Assembly (NCBI RefSeq): GCF_011752565.1
Contig: NZ_VWXK01000001.1
Coordinates: 372,001 to 436,000 of the forward strand
DNA from: Pantoea sp. Ap-967
Lineage (GTDB): Bacteria > Pseudomonadota > Gammaproteobacteria > Pseudomonadales > Pseudomonadaceae
Length of the DNA: 64,000 nucleotides
Direction: 5' to 3'
Position 1 is the stretch's first letter, and each line of letters opens with the position of its first letter. Shown in pieces: positions 9,830-18,393 of this stretch. Both the position numbers and the translations under genes were made by a program. The notes below the pieces were generated by a model. The model ran no database searches, was not told where the DNA came from, and was given only the letters and a program-made list of their open reading frames with translations.

Positions 9830-10108
9830 TCAGCCTTGGCCTTTCACGCCCTTCATCCCCATCTCTGCATCATCCAACAATGCCTTGGCCATCGCCCCAA
9901 GATAATGCGATGCCCAAAGCAACATAGGCTTTTCGTCCATCAGGCCGGTGATGGTCAGTTCGTTCACGTAGCCCATCAATTCCGAAGCTTGTTCGCGGGC
10001 ATCTTGGCAGGGAATGCCGGGCTCAATGCGAAACAGCGGGTGGGTCTGGTGCTCACCTTGGTAGAAGGTGGTTTTGCCGACGGTGCGTGGGGTAGTGTCT
10101 GTGGTCAT
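9830..10108 (-). CDS. DUF3077 family small protein
   Basis: A 92-residue protein that matches my memory of the Pseudomonas DUF3077 family: a Thr-rich start, VGKTTFYQGEHQTHPLFRIEPGIPC, a central helix with CQDAREQASELMGYVNELT and a C-terminal SHYLGAMAKALLDDAEMG. No function is established for the family. Its ATG overlaps the stop of a 30-codon ORF upstream (TGA in ATGA), which suggests translational coupling. It has no membrane segment or signal peptide. Confidence 0.8.
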   Translation of the reverse strand: MTTDTTPRTVGKTTFYQGEHQTHPLFRIEPGIPCQDAREQASELMGYVNELTITGLMDEKPMLLWASHYLGAMAKALLDDAEMGMKGVKGQG

Positions 10109-10197
10109 CGGGTTTTCTCCTTGAAATTGTCCAAGCCTTTTCGGGTGGCTTCAAGGATTTGAGATTGGAGGGGTGAATCGGGGGCAAACTTAAGCAT
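10105..10197 (-). CDS. Short 30-residue ORF coupled to the DUF3077 gene
   Basis: A small ORF starting at an ATG preceded by AGAGGTTCGTC, a reasonable ribosome binding site, and ending by a 4-base overlap with the DUF3077 start. The peptide starts MLKFAPDSP, a beginning I associate with short proteins found in front of DUF3077 genes in Pseudomonas, and ends Lys/Arg rich. It may be a real small protein or a leader that drives translation of the next gene. The frame is also open upstream to 10314, but the RBS favours 10197. Confidence 0.5.
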   Translation of the reverse strand: MLKFAPDSPLQSQILEATRKGLDNFKEKTR

Positions 10198-10762
10198 GAC
10201 GAACCTCTGTCGATTGGGCCAACACCCATTGCTGTCAAACAATTGGGTGGTAGCTGTGCATGGGTTGACAGACCGGTCGACAGAGGTAACCCGGCGCACC
10301 CGTAGGTGCCCCACGCACAGCCACCATAAAGGTAGCCATACCTTCTCTATCGAAACCGGCCTGTCAAAGCCGTGTCGTTGAACTGCAACGACAAGCCGAG
10401 ACTAGAGCTGTGTCCAAGCGACCGCAACGCAAAAAAGGCGGAGAGAGTATCTTTGGGAAATGGCCTACACGGAAGGGAAAAATTCTGAATTTCCGCTCTA
10501 ACCGTGGACCAGAAATGCCCTTGGTGACCTGCTACGATGGTGCGAACGAACACCGCCTTGCGGCGCTCGATTTCACAGAGGCTACATGGATATAGCCAAC
10601 CCCGTCGCGCCTTGTTTGCCGTAGTGTGCATACTTATGGCCATCCCGCTGGGAGGCGTCTACCTGCTGTTCAGGCTGACCCGCAAAGGCTGATGGCGGCG
10701 CTGGCGCGCAGGGAACAGTGCCCGCAAGCCCGCTCCTACAGAACTATCTTTAAATCAAATAG
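10198..10762. other. Intergenic region with a repeat remnant, no gene called
   Basis: I see no convincing gene. At 10550-10578 the sequence ACCGCCTTG followed by CGGCGCTCGATTTCACAG joins pieces of the centre and the arm of the long inverted repeat element, so it is a deleted remnant. A further REP-like piece, GCAAGCCCGCTCCTACAG, ends near 10742. A short hydrophobic reading frame ends at 10692 (ATG at 10636, 18 residues) without a ribosome binding site. The promoter of the DUF3077 pair should lie near 10200-10300. Confidence 0.45.
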
Positions 10763-11605
10763 TTACGATTTGCTCGATGAGGGTGCTTCGCGGAACCCTG
10801 TACTGCTGCTGACGTCCTCCCAACGTACCATCTCTTCCTCGACCGCCCGCATTTTGGCCCGCGCCCGCTCCACCGCATCGGCGCCCAGCAGAAGCTGGAG
10901 CGGAGGTTGTTCTGCAGCCACGGCTTTCAGGATCGCTTGGGCCGCACGTTCAGGGTCGCCTTGCTGGAGATGGTTCAAGCGGTACAGCGCATCCAGCGCC
11001 GCCCCCACGGTTGCCCCGTAAGCGGCATCTGCCGTGTCCGCTTGCCGGGGCTTGGCGTCGAGAAAGTCGGTGCGGAACTGGCCAGGGGCAACGGCAGTGA
11101 CCTTGATGCCAAAGGGCTCGACCTCGCGCGCCAGGGTGGCGGTAAAGCCCTCAAGGGCAAACTTGGTGGCGGCGTAAAGCCCCGCCCCTACCCCCGGCGC
11201 ACGCCCGGAGATCGAGGAAATATTGACGATGTGCCCGCCTTTTTGCCTACGCAAGTAAGGTAACGCCGTGCGAATGATCCGGATCGGGGCGAAGACATTT
11301 ACCTGAAACAGCTTGCGCAAGTCGTCATCGGTCGAGCTTTCGATCGGCCCAAGCACCCCATAACCTGCGTTATTGACGAGCACATCGATCCGGCCCAAGG
11401 TTTCGAATGCCTGGTGAACCGCAGCGCTAACGCCTTCGTCATCGTTCATGTCGACCTTGAGCACGCGCAGGCGGCCTTCGGGGTCATGCACGGTTGGCGC
11501 TTCGCTGCGCACCGTGCCGATCACCTTGTCGCCATTGGCAAGGGCCGCTTTGGCGAGCGCCAAGCCAAAGCCACGCGAAACTCCCGTAATGAACCAGCAC
11601 TTCAT
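10763..11605 (-). CDS. Short-chain dehydrogenase/reductase (SDR)
   Basis: A 280-residue classical SDR: NAD(P)-binding TGVSRGFG at the N terminus, VNNAG near residue 85, catalytic Ser in NISSISG and YAATK active-site Tyr/Lys. The N-terminal pattern and the tail after the substrate loop fit the oxidoreductases that act on small ketones or alcohols, but the substrate cannot be told. It is the last gene of the minus-strand betaine-type array, 51 bases after the aldolase gene. Confidence 0.8.
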   Translation of the reverse strand: MKCWFITGVSRGFGLALAKAALANGDKVIGTVRSEAPTVHDPEGRLRVLKVDMNDDEGVSAAVHQAFETLGRIDVLVNNAGYGVLGPIESSTDDDLRKLFQVNVFAPIRIIRTALPYLRRQKGGHIVNISSISGRAPGVGAGLYAATKFALEGFTATLAREVEPFGIKVTAVAPGQFRTDFLDAKPRQADTADAAYGATVGAALDALYRLNHLQQGDPERAAQAILKAVAAEQPPLQLLLGADAVERARAKMRAVEEEMVRWEDVSSSTGFREAPSSSKS

Positions 11606-11656
11606 GACTTGCCTCCTTGGACGTAGGGAAAAAACGGGGTGAACTCAAAAGCGCTG

Positions 11657-12394
11657 CTACACATGACGGCGCAGTGACTCGAAAAACAGCTCACTTTGCA
11701 GGCGCCCTGCATCCAGCTGCGCCACAACCTTCCTGGCGATGTCCGCAGAGGATGGCGCCAGCGCCAACCCGGTAGAGCGGGCCAGCACTTCGGCGCAGCA
11801 GGCACGTTCCAGGTAGTAGAGGTCGTCATAGGCGTAATCGATTCGGTCATTGCACACCACCACCCCATGGTTGCCGAGAAAGACGACATCGGCGCCCTTC
11901 ATCGCGTGGGCAATACGCTCGCCCTCGGAATGATCGAAGGCGAACCCGTTGTAGTCACGGTCTACCACCAGGCGCTCATGGAAACGCATCGCGTTTTGCG
12001 AAAGTGTCGTGTCCAGCGCGCCCGCCACCGTCAGTGAAAGTGCGGTGGCATAGGGCATATGGGTATGCAGCACGCAGTGCTTCTGGGTAATGCGGTGAAT
12101 CGCGGCATGAATGAACATGGCCGTCGGTTCTATCTCATGGCGCCCTGCGAGGCAGCGGCCAGCGCTGTCCACCAGCACGATGTCATCGGCTTGGACCTCC
12201 GACCATGCCAGCCCGCGGGGGTTGAGCAAGAAAAGATCGGGCTCACCAGGGACGGCAACGCTGAAATGGTTGCAGACACCCTCGGAAAGCCCGTGCCGGT
12301 CCGCGGCCCGCAGGGCTAGCGCGAGGTCGGTACGCAGTGCCACGATGTCAGCACGCAAGTACAGGGCTTGCTGGAACTGGGGAACAGCATCCAT
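11657..12394 (-). CDS. Class II aldolase/adducin family protein
   Basis: A 245-residue protein of the fuculose-phosphate aldolase/adducin fold. The zinc-binding pair is visible in LHTHMPYATAL, a further His in FLGNHGVVV, and the usual N-terminal SVAVPGEPDLFLLNPRGLAW. Members are aldolases, decarboxylases or epimerases on sugar or hydroxy acids. It lies 20 bases after the EamA-type carrier gene. The role in this array might be cleavage or decarboxylation of a hydroxylated intermediate; that is inference. Confidence 0.8.
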   Translation of the reverse strand: MDAVPQFQQALYLRADIVALRTDLALALRAADRHGLSEGVCNHFSVAVPGEPDLFLLNPRGLAWSEVQADDIVLVDSAGRCLAGRHEIEPTAMFIHAAIHRITQKHCVLHTHMPYATALSLTVAGALDTTLSQNAMRFHERLVVDRDYNGFAFDHSEGERIAHAMKGADVVFLGNHGVVVCNDRIDYAYDDLYYLERACCAEVLARSTGLALAPSSADIARKVVAQLDAGRLQSELFFESLRRHV

Positions 12395-12414
12395 GAAGTC
12401 GCTCCTTACCGTAG

Positions 12415-13341
12415 TCAGAATGATTTCAAGCGCCGTGCGGTAGCAGGCGCTACACCCAGGCGCAGTTCAAAGTGGCCAGCCAGCTGAACGACAGCCACGC
12501 CCGCGAGAATCAACAGCATTGCCACCCAGGCAGTGACGGCGGTGGGTTCGCCAGCCGCCACCCCGATCAACAGTGCAACCACCGGTGGAATGTAGGTCAC
12601 AACCGAGGCCGCCACCGCGCCTTCGCTTTCAACCAGGCGGTAGAACGCGATGTAGGCAACCCCGGTACTGAGCACACCGAGCCCAAGCACGATACCCACC
12701 ATCGCACCCGGCCTGGCCGCTAGGTTGGCGATCCCAGTCATCGGCGTGATGGCAAGCAAGGTCAGCAAGGTCAACCCCAGCTGATAGGTGGTCAACGCCA
12801 CGGCCGGTATTTTCAGCGGCGAGATGAAACGCTTCGTGTAGACGAACGAGGCGCCAAAACACAGTGCCCCGAACAGCATGTAAGCCACGCCCTCGGGATT
12901 CACGGCTTGCGTGCTGGACCACGGCGCGGCGATCAGCACCATGCCGCAAAAGCCCATCAGGATGCCCACGCCCTTGAGCCACCCTAGCCGTTCCTCACGC
13001 AAGAACAGCCAGGCGCACAGAAAGGCGAACAGCGGAATCGCGCCATTGAGCAACCCGGCAATGCCTGACGGCAGCAGTGCCGTGCCTGCGGTAATGGCAA
13101 AAAAGTAGACACTGCCTGCCAGGATGGACATGGCGGCAAAGTGGTGCAGGTGACGCATGTGCCGCCACTGCAGCACGCCGGTGAACATGGCGTAACCGGC
13201 AATGGGCAGGAACCCGAACAGCACGCGAATGAAGGTGGTCTGCAGCGGCGTGATCAATTGCGTCGACCACTGCAGAAAGGTGTAGGTGCAGCCCCAGATG
13301 ATACCCAGCCCCAGGCAGGTCAGTGCCGTCGTTCTTTTCAT
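12415..13341 (-). CDS. DMT-superfamily (EamA) transporter
   Basis: A 308-residue inner-membrane protein with ten hydrophobic segments in two EamA halves. I chose the ATG at 13341 (MKRTTALTCLGLGIIWGCTY), preceded by AGGGGTAG; the frame is open to 13395. EamA proteins are mostly exporters of amino acids or other metabolites. Here it sits between the Rieske reductase and the aldolase, so it may move a substrate or an overflow product of the pathway. Confidence 0.82.
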   Translation of the reverse strand: MKRTTALTCLGLGIIWGCTYTFLQWSTQLITPLQTTFIRVLFGFLPIAGYAMFTGVLQWRHMRHLHHFAAMSILAGSVYFFAITAGTALLPSGIAGLLNGAIPLFAFLCAWLFLREERLGWLKGVGILMGFCGMVLIAAPWSSTQAVNPEGVAYMLFGALCFGASFVYTKRFISPLKIPAVALTTYQLGLTLLTLLAITPMTGIANLAARPGAMVGIVLGLGVLSTGVAYIAFYRLVESEGAVAASVVTYIPPVVALLIGVAAGEPTAVTAWVAMLLILAGVAVVQLAGHFELRLGVAPATARRLKSF

Positions 13342-13407
13342 TGCCAACGCTACCCCTAAAAAGCAGGGGCGGGTCACGCCCCTGAAAGCCGACATAACAC
13401 CCTTTGC

Positions 13408-14514
13408 TCAAAGGTCGACGACAATGTCCGACAGCGGTGTGCTGCAGCACATCAGCCGCAGGCCTTTGTCGATTTCCCTCTGCCGAATGCCGCCGCCATG
13501 CTGCATATCCACGCTGCCTTCGAGCAGCTGCGCCTTGCAGGTGCCGCACATGCCCTGGCTACACGATGACGCAATCGCCACGCCCGAGCGCTTGGCAGCG
13601 CTGAGCACGGTTTCCCCTTTGCGCGCGCTGAACACCGCACCCGACTTGCTGAAGCGCACGCTGTACCCGGCCAGCTCAGCACCGGCAGTGGGCGGCGCTG
13701 CCGCGTTGCCGGCAGCGGGCAGTTCCGCCACCCCGAGGTTGAAGCTTTCGCAGTGGTAGCGGGCCATGTCGAACCCCTGCCCCATCAGCATGTCGTGCAC
13801 GGCCTGCATATAGGGGCCAGGGCCACAAACGAACACTTCACGGTACCGCCAGTCCGCGACATGGGCCTGCAACACCGCGAGGTCGAGCCGCCCCACCGGG
13901 CCATCCCACGCCGGCTCGTCGCCTACCCCTTCGACGATGTTGAGCACCTTGAGCTGCGAATGCCGACGCGCCAGCCGCTGGACTTCCTCACGAAAAATGA
14001 TGTCGCCTGGCGTACGCGCGCTGTGAACGAACACCACATCACGGTCGAGGTCCAGGTCGGCCGCTGCCCGCACCATCGACATCAACGGCGTAACCCCGGA
14101 GCCTGCGGACAAGAACAGGTAGCGCTGCGCCGCAACGCCGCTTGCGGTAAAGGCACCGGAGGGGCCGTAAGCCGGCAGCGCATCGCCCAGGCGCAGGTTG
14201 TCGTGCAGCCAGTTGGACACCGGCCCATTGGCCACACGCTTGACCGTGATGCTCAAGGTGAAGGGCCGGGTGGGCGAGGACGACAGGGTGTAGCAGCGCG
14301 ACTGGCGCGCTGCCCCCATGTCGACGTCGAGGGTGATGAACTGGCCAGGCTCGAAGCTGAACAACTCGCCACTTGCCGCGCTGAAGGTGAACGTGCGCAC
14401 GTCATGGGTTTCCTGCACGATACCGATGCAGGTCAGCATGCGCCGTTGCGAACTGGGCCAGAACGTGCCCACCCTTGCCCAGGTGGCTGGGTCTGATACT
14501 GTGTCGAACATCAT
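13408..14514 (-). CDS. Rieske oxygenase reductase, FAD/NAD and [2Fe-2S] (GbcB-like)
   Basis: About 368 residues from an ATG with GGAGGG eight bases upstream. Order: FAD-binding ferredoxin-reductase barrel (RCYTLSSSP), NAD-binding part (LSAGSGVTPLMSM, CGPGPYM), then a C-terminal plant-type ferredoxin with CSQGMCGTC and a last Cys pair in LMCCSTP. This architecture matches GbcB, which feeds electrons to the glycine betaine Rieske oxygenase GbcA. The oxygenase gene lies directly upstream, 45 bases away, so the two should form one enzyme system in the cytoplasm. Carnitine and stachydrine systems use similar reductases. Confidence 0.85.
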   Translation of the reverse strand: MMFDTVSDPATWARVGTFWPSSQRRMLTCIGIVQETHDVRTFTFSAASGELFSFEPGQFITLDVDMGAARQSRCYTLSSSPTRPFTLSITVKRVANGPVSNWLHDNLRLGDALPAYGPSGAFTASGVAAQRYLFLSAGSGVTPLMSMVRAAADLDLDRDVVFVHSARTPGDIIFREEVQRLARRHSQLKVLNIVEGVGDEPAWDGPVGRLDLAVLQAHVADWRYREVFVCGPGPYMQAVHDMLMGQGFDMARYHCESFNLGVAELPAAGNAAAPPTAGAELAGYSVRFSKSGAVFSARKGETVLSAAKRSGVAIASSCSQGMCGTCKAQLLEGSVDMQHGGGIRQREIDKGLRLMCCSTPLSDIVVDL

Positions 14515-14559
14515 CGTTGCAACCCTCCGCAGGCTCGGGCCCGCCAGTGACATCGCCGA

Positions 14560-15819
14560 TCAACGAACCCCATGCGCCGCAAGCCTGGCCGAGTACCAGC
14601 TGGCGAAGCGTTCCAGGAATACCTCGGTGTACCTGGAATAAGGCCCGGGCAAGTAACCAGGGTCTTGCGTGCCGCAGTGGTTGATCGCGACGAAGCGGGC
14701 ATCGGCGGCATTGGTGGCTTTCCACACTTCGGTCAGTTGCTCAAGGTCGTAGTCCACGCCCTCCACCGCATCGGCGCGCACCAGCCATTTACTGCGCACC
14801 AGGGTGGTATCCGGTGTCAGCGGAATGCAGTAGGTGATCACCGCGTGGTCGCTCATCACATGGGTCCAGGAGTGATGCGTCCACAGGTGGCTACTGCCCA
14901 GGTCCCGACGCACTCCACCGCCGAGCAACTTCTGGCAGGCCACGTGGGTGGTCATGGTTTGCGACTCACCGGCACCGATGATGACCTGGCGCTGGGCCCG
15001 GAACATGGTGGGGTTGTCATCGGTCATTGCATCGACCACATGGTGGATGATGCCGTCGGCATCCCAACTGGCGCGCTGACGTTCGCTCAGGCGCTCGAAG
15101 GCATCGACTTCCTCGCGCTCTTGCGGCGTCATTTCTTCAGCGCAGTATCCAAGGTCCGCCGATGAGAGGCTGACCAGCAACTCGGGATGGCCTGCGGCGC
15201 AGTGGTAACACTCGCGGTTGTTCTCGATCACCAGCTTCCAGTTGCCGGCTTCGATGATGTCGCTCTCGTAGGCGATCCTGGTATTGCGCAGGTCATAAGG
15301 CGCCCACCTGGCGGCCATCTCCTCTTCCAGCCTGGCGATGTCCGTGGGCGGGTTGTCGGACAGGCAAACGAACAGCACGCCGGCAATGTCGCGCACATGC
15401 ACCGGCATCAGGCTGCGGCAACTGCGGTCGAAGTCTGCGCCCATGTGCCCGGCATGCTTGAGGGCGCCGTCCAGGTCGTAGGTCCATTGATGGTAGGGGC
15501 AGACCAGCATGCCCACGGTGGACTTGCCCGGGCCTTTGAGCCGCGCCCCACGGTGGCGGCAAACATTGCGAAATGCCCTGATCACGCCATCGTCATCGTG
15601 TACCAGCAACACCGACGACTTGCCGATGTCCACGGCGTAGACATCACCGGGTTCGGGCACGTCGGCGGCGACGCCGACCATGATCCAGTGCTTGTGAAAG
15701 ATCACCTCGATGTCATTGTCCAGCACATCCTGGCGGCCATACAGCTCGCTCGGCATGCTGAAACCCGGTTGACGCTCCTGCAACAGGTCCTTGTGCGATT
15801 TGGGAAACACGGTTGCCAT
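14560..15819 (-). CDS. Rieske non-haem iron oxygenase, GbcA-like (quaternary ammonium)
   Basis: A 419-residue alpha subunit. The Rieske cluster ligands are C87 and H89 (CRHRG) and C107 and H110 (CPYHQWTY). The mononuclear iron site is in NNRECYHCAAGHPEL, with H206 and H211. The spacing and the CPYHQWTYDLDG form are those of GbcA-type enzymes acting on trimethylammonium compounds, which demethylate or cleave betaine, stachydrine or carnitine. No small beta subunit is present, as expected for this group. The start (RBS GGAGCGC) follows the first binding-protein gene by 77 bases. The exact substrate is not known. Confidence 0.87.
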   Translation of the reverse strand: MATVFPKSHKDLLQERQPGFSMPSELYGRQDVLDNDIEVIFHKHWIMVGVAADVPEPGDVYAVDIGKSSVLLVHDDDGVIRAFRNVCRHRGARLKGPGKSTVGMLVCPYHQWTYDLDGALKHAGHMGADFDRSCRSLMPVHVRDIAGVLFVCLSDNPPTDIARLEEEMAARWAPYDLRNTRIAYESDIIEAGNWKLVIENNRECYHCAAGHPELLVSLSSADLGYCAEEMTPQEREEVDAFERLSERQRASWDADGIIHHVVDAMTDDNPTMFRAQRQVIIGAGESQTMTTHVACQKLLGGGVRRDLGSSHLWTHHSWTHVMSDHAVITYCIPLTPDTTLVRSKWLVRADAVEGVDYDLEQLTEVWKATNAADARFVAINHCGTQDPGYLPGPYSRYTEVFLERFASWYSARLAAHGVR

Positions 15820-15896
15820 GCTTGCGCTCCACTTGTCTTGTTGTTGTTCAAGTTCTGGAAACACCACAACACACGCTGATTGTTTTATTCACGGCC

Positions 15897-16745
15897 TTAC
15901 TTGGCCATCACGGCCCACTTGTCGATCAACTTGGTATTCTGCCCCCACCATTCATCCACCGCCTGCTGCATGGTCATGCCCTGATTGACCGACATATTGA
16001 TGGCGGTGATTTCATCGATGGGCACATACAGGCTCGCCATGGCTTCACGGGCGCGCGGGTTGGCAACCGAGAAACCTTTCTTGGCGATCCAGTAATAAGT
16101 TTGTGGCGGCGGGAATACGCCTTTGGGGTCTTCCAGGTAGCGAACCTTGAACTTCATGTCCATCCACGACGGCTGCCACAACAGGGTAACGATTGGCGCT
16201 TTACGCTCGATGGCCGACTGCAACTGGGCGGTCATCGCCGCGGTGCTGCCGTCCACCAGGGCATACTGCAGCCCGTACTGCTTGATGGCTTCGGTTGTAT
16301 CGCGCATCACCCCAGAGCCCGGCTCGATGCCAATGATCTTGCCATCGACCTGGTCCTTGATCCCGTTAAGTTCCTCGATGGACTTGATCGGCATGTAATC
16401 AGGCACCACGATGCCCTGGCGCAGGCCATGGGATACCACCGATATCTTTTCCAGCCGTTGATGGTACTTCTGCCAATAGTCGGCCGCGACATAGTTGATG
16501 TGCGACACCATCAGGTCCACATCCCCGCGCCCCAGTGCAGCAAAGGCAATGCCCCAATCAGGGAAAGTGGTCACTTCAACCTGATAGCCTTGTTTCTCCA
16601 AAAACCGTTTGGCGATATCCGATAATGGCACCGTGTCTTCCCACGGTAGTGTGCCGATTTTAAGGGTGGTTTTCTCCGCGGCCTGAATAACACTTGCGAA
16701 CACACACAGCAAGGCAATAGCCAGCACTCTCAACAGCTTATGCAT
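15897..16745 (-). CDS. Betaine-type ABC transporter substrate-binding protein (OpuAC), copy 1
   Basis: A 282-residue periplasmic protein with signal peptide (cleavage near VIQAAEK), of the OpuAC/ProX-like family for quaternary amines. Likely aromatic cage residues are in LPWEDT, FPDWG and DYW, and the family's late W-PSW-M and YLEDPKG motif is present. The start has AAGGGG upstream. It directly precedes the Rieske gene, suggesting its ligand is the oxygenase substrate. It has no permease beside it; it may share the ABC transporter encoded at 22140-24942, whose own binding protein is a close paralogue of the same length. Confidence 0.87.
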   Translation of the reverse strand: MHKLLRVLAIALLCVFASVIQAAEKTTLKIGTLPWEDTVPLSDIAKRFLEKQGYQVEVTTFPDWGIAFAALGRGDVDLMVSHINYVAADYWQKYHQRLEKISVVSHGLRQGIVVPDYMPIKSIEELNGIKDQVDGKIIGIEPGSGVMRDTTEAIKQYGLQYALVDGSTAAMTAQLQSAIERKAPIVTLLWQPSWMDMKFKVRYLEDPKGVFPPPQTYYWIAKKGFSVANPRAREAMASLYVPIDEITAINMSVNQGMTMQQAVDEWWGQNTKLIDKWAVMAK

Positions 16746-16848
16746 ACGTAACCCCTTCACTGAAATGGTGAGTCACAACACGTTGAGTTTCGGTAGTTGC
16801 TCCACTACGACGTTCCCGACCCGTTGCGAGCCGAGGCACTTCCGTGTG

Positions 16849-16876
16849 CAGGGCTGCCCCTTGGGGGGCAGCCCTG
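16849..16876. terminator. Perfect hairpin downstream of the MFS gene
   Basis: A 12-bp perfect stem, CAGGGCTGCCCC pairing with GGGGCAGCCCTG, closed by a TTGG loop. It lies 5 bases after the MFS stop in the direction of transcription. There is no U run after it, so it may be a weak terminator or an mRNA-stabilising element that separates MFS from the binding protein gene. Confidence 0.5.
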
Positions 16877-16881
16877 ATGCG

Positions 16882-18261
16882 CTAGGTAGCTTTGTGCAGC
16901 GGGCTGGCCGATGGCTGCCGGGCCGGGCTGGCTTGAGGCGCCAGCGACGATGCTTTGCAAAGCTCGATACCACGGGTTTCGGGCGCCATCAGCCAGGACA
17001 CCACAAGGCCGATGAAGGTGATGCCGGCGGCGAAGTACAGGGTATGGCCAATGCCAATGGACTGGATCGACACGGGCACCAGGTAAGTGCCCACCACCGC
17101 ACCGATGCGCGACACCGAGGTGCCCAGCCCTACGGCCACGGCGCGGATCTCGGTGGGAAAGATCTCATTCGGGTAGATGAACTGCAGCACCTGGGCGCCA
17201 CCGATGAAAAAGGCGTAGGCGGCGAACAGCGCCACGGTCAGCCACGAGGACTGCTCGGAGAAACTGCCCAGCAGCAGCAAGGCAAGGCCAGACCACAGCA
17301 GGCTGTTGATCAACAGGCTCCTGCGGCCCATGGCATTGACCAGCCAGGTGGCGACGAAACAACCCACCACGAACATCAGGGTGATGATCATCGAGCCGTA
17401 GGCCGCCCACTGTGCGTCCAGGTGCAGGGCGTCCAGTACCTTGGGCGCGAAGGCATAGACGGCAAACACGGGGATTACCGAGCACGTCCAGAAGGTGGTG
17501 ACGAAAAACATCCGCCGGCCATAGCCTGCATGCAGCAAGCTGCGCACTGACAACTTCGCAGGCTTGGGATGTTCGGGAAGGTTCTGCAGCCCGAAGCCCT
17601 GGCCATAGATCTGCTTGATGATTCGCTCAGCCTGAACCGTGCGGCCTTTGCTGATCAGCCAGCGCGGCGACTCCGGCGTACCCTTGCGGATCAGCAGCAG
17701 CAAGCCGCTCACCAGGGCCGTGCTGGCCAGTGCATTGCGCCATCCCTCAGCCCCACCCGCCTCGATCAGGGCCTGGCCACACATGTACGCAGCCGCGGCC
17801 CCGGCAAAGAAATAGATACTCAGGCTGGCAAGGCGTGGCCCGCGGGCTTTCCTGGGCAGGAACTCGACCAGGAAGGCCGTGGCCACAGGGTACTCGAAGC
17901 CAATGCCGATACCAATGAGCAAGCGCAGCACAAACAAGCCAAGGCCGGAGTCGACCCACAGTTGCAACACCGAACACAGGGTAAACAGAATCGGCCCGAC
18001 AAAGTACATGGCTCGCCGGCCAAAACGGTCAGTGAGACTGCCGCCAACGAAACCGCCCAGAAAGATACCGACCAGCGCCGAAACAGCAATCAGGCTTTCC
18101 CAGAAGCTGCTGATGTTCATGGCCGGAACGAGGAGCGGCATGGCGATGCCGATGATGCTCAGCACGTAGCCATCGACGAACGAGCCGCCGCTGGAGCGCA
18201 AGGCCAGCAACCGATGAAAGCGGTTGAAAGGCACGTCTTCCAGAGAAACAGGGTTGGACAT
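16882..18261 (-). CDS. MFS transporter (metabolite:H+ symporter type)
   Basis: A 459-residue twelve-helix carrier. The loop motif GGSLTDRFGRRAMY after helix 2 and the PESPRWLISKGR motif after helix 6 are those of the sugar-porter and aromatic-acid-symporter branches. The gene follows the shikimate dehydrogenase-like gene. It might import a cyclic hydroxy acid or a betaine; the sequence does not say which. A hairpin follows its stop. Confidence 0.82.
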   Translation of the reverse strand: MSNPVSLEDVPFNRFHRLLALRSSGGSFVDGYVLSIIGIAMPLLVPAMNISSFWESLIAVSALVGIFLGGFVGGSLTDRFGRRAMYFVGPILFTLCSVLQLWVDSGLGLFVLRLLIGIGIGFEYPVATAFLVEFLPRKARGPRLASLSIYFFAGAAAAYMCGQALIEAGGAEGWRNALASTALVSGLLLLIRKGTPESPRWLISKGRTVQAERIIKQIYGQGFGLQNLPEHPKPAKLSVRSLLHAGYGRRMFFVTTFWTCSVIPVFAVYAFAPKVLDALHLDAQWAAYGSMIITLMFVVGCFVATWLVNAMGRRSLLINSLLWSGLALLLLGSFSEQSSWLTVALFAAYAFFIGGAQVLQFIYPNEIFPTEIRAVAVGLGTSVSRIGAVVGTYLVPVSIQSIGIGHTLYFAAGITFIGLVVSWLMAPETRGIELCKASSLAPQASPARQPSASPLHKAT

Positions 18262-18393
18262 GGTACACCTTTTATTATGGATATCAGTGATTGACCAGGC
18301 AGTCCGGGTACAGCATGACGACGTGTAGCAAGGGCCAACAGGTAGTCCTGAAGCCGGTGTGTTGCTGTTGTTGTTTTCAAGCCTGCGAGATCG

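Noticed and set aside
10347..10643. 98-codon minus-strand ORF with CEIERRKA
   Set aside because: The same peptide words appear where REP elements are translated (53.5-53.8 kb, 9.5-9.8 kb), so it is repeat sequence, not a gene.
10636..10692. 18-residue hydrophobic plus-strand peptide
   Set aside because: The reading frame looks membrane-like but there is no ribosome site and no neighbour to support it.
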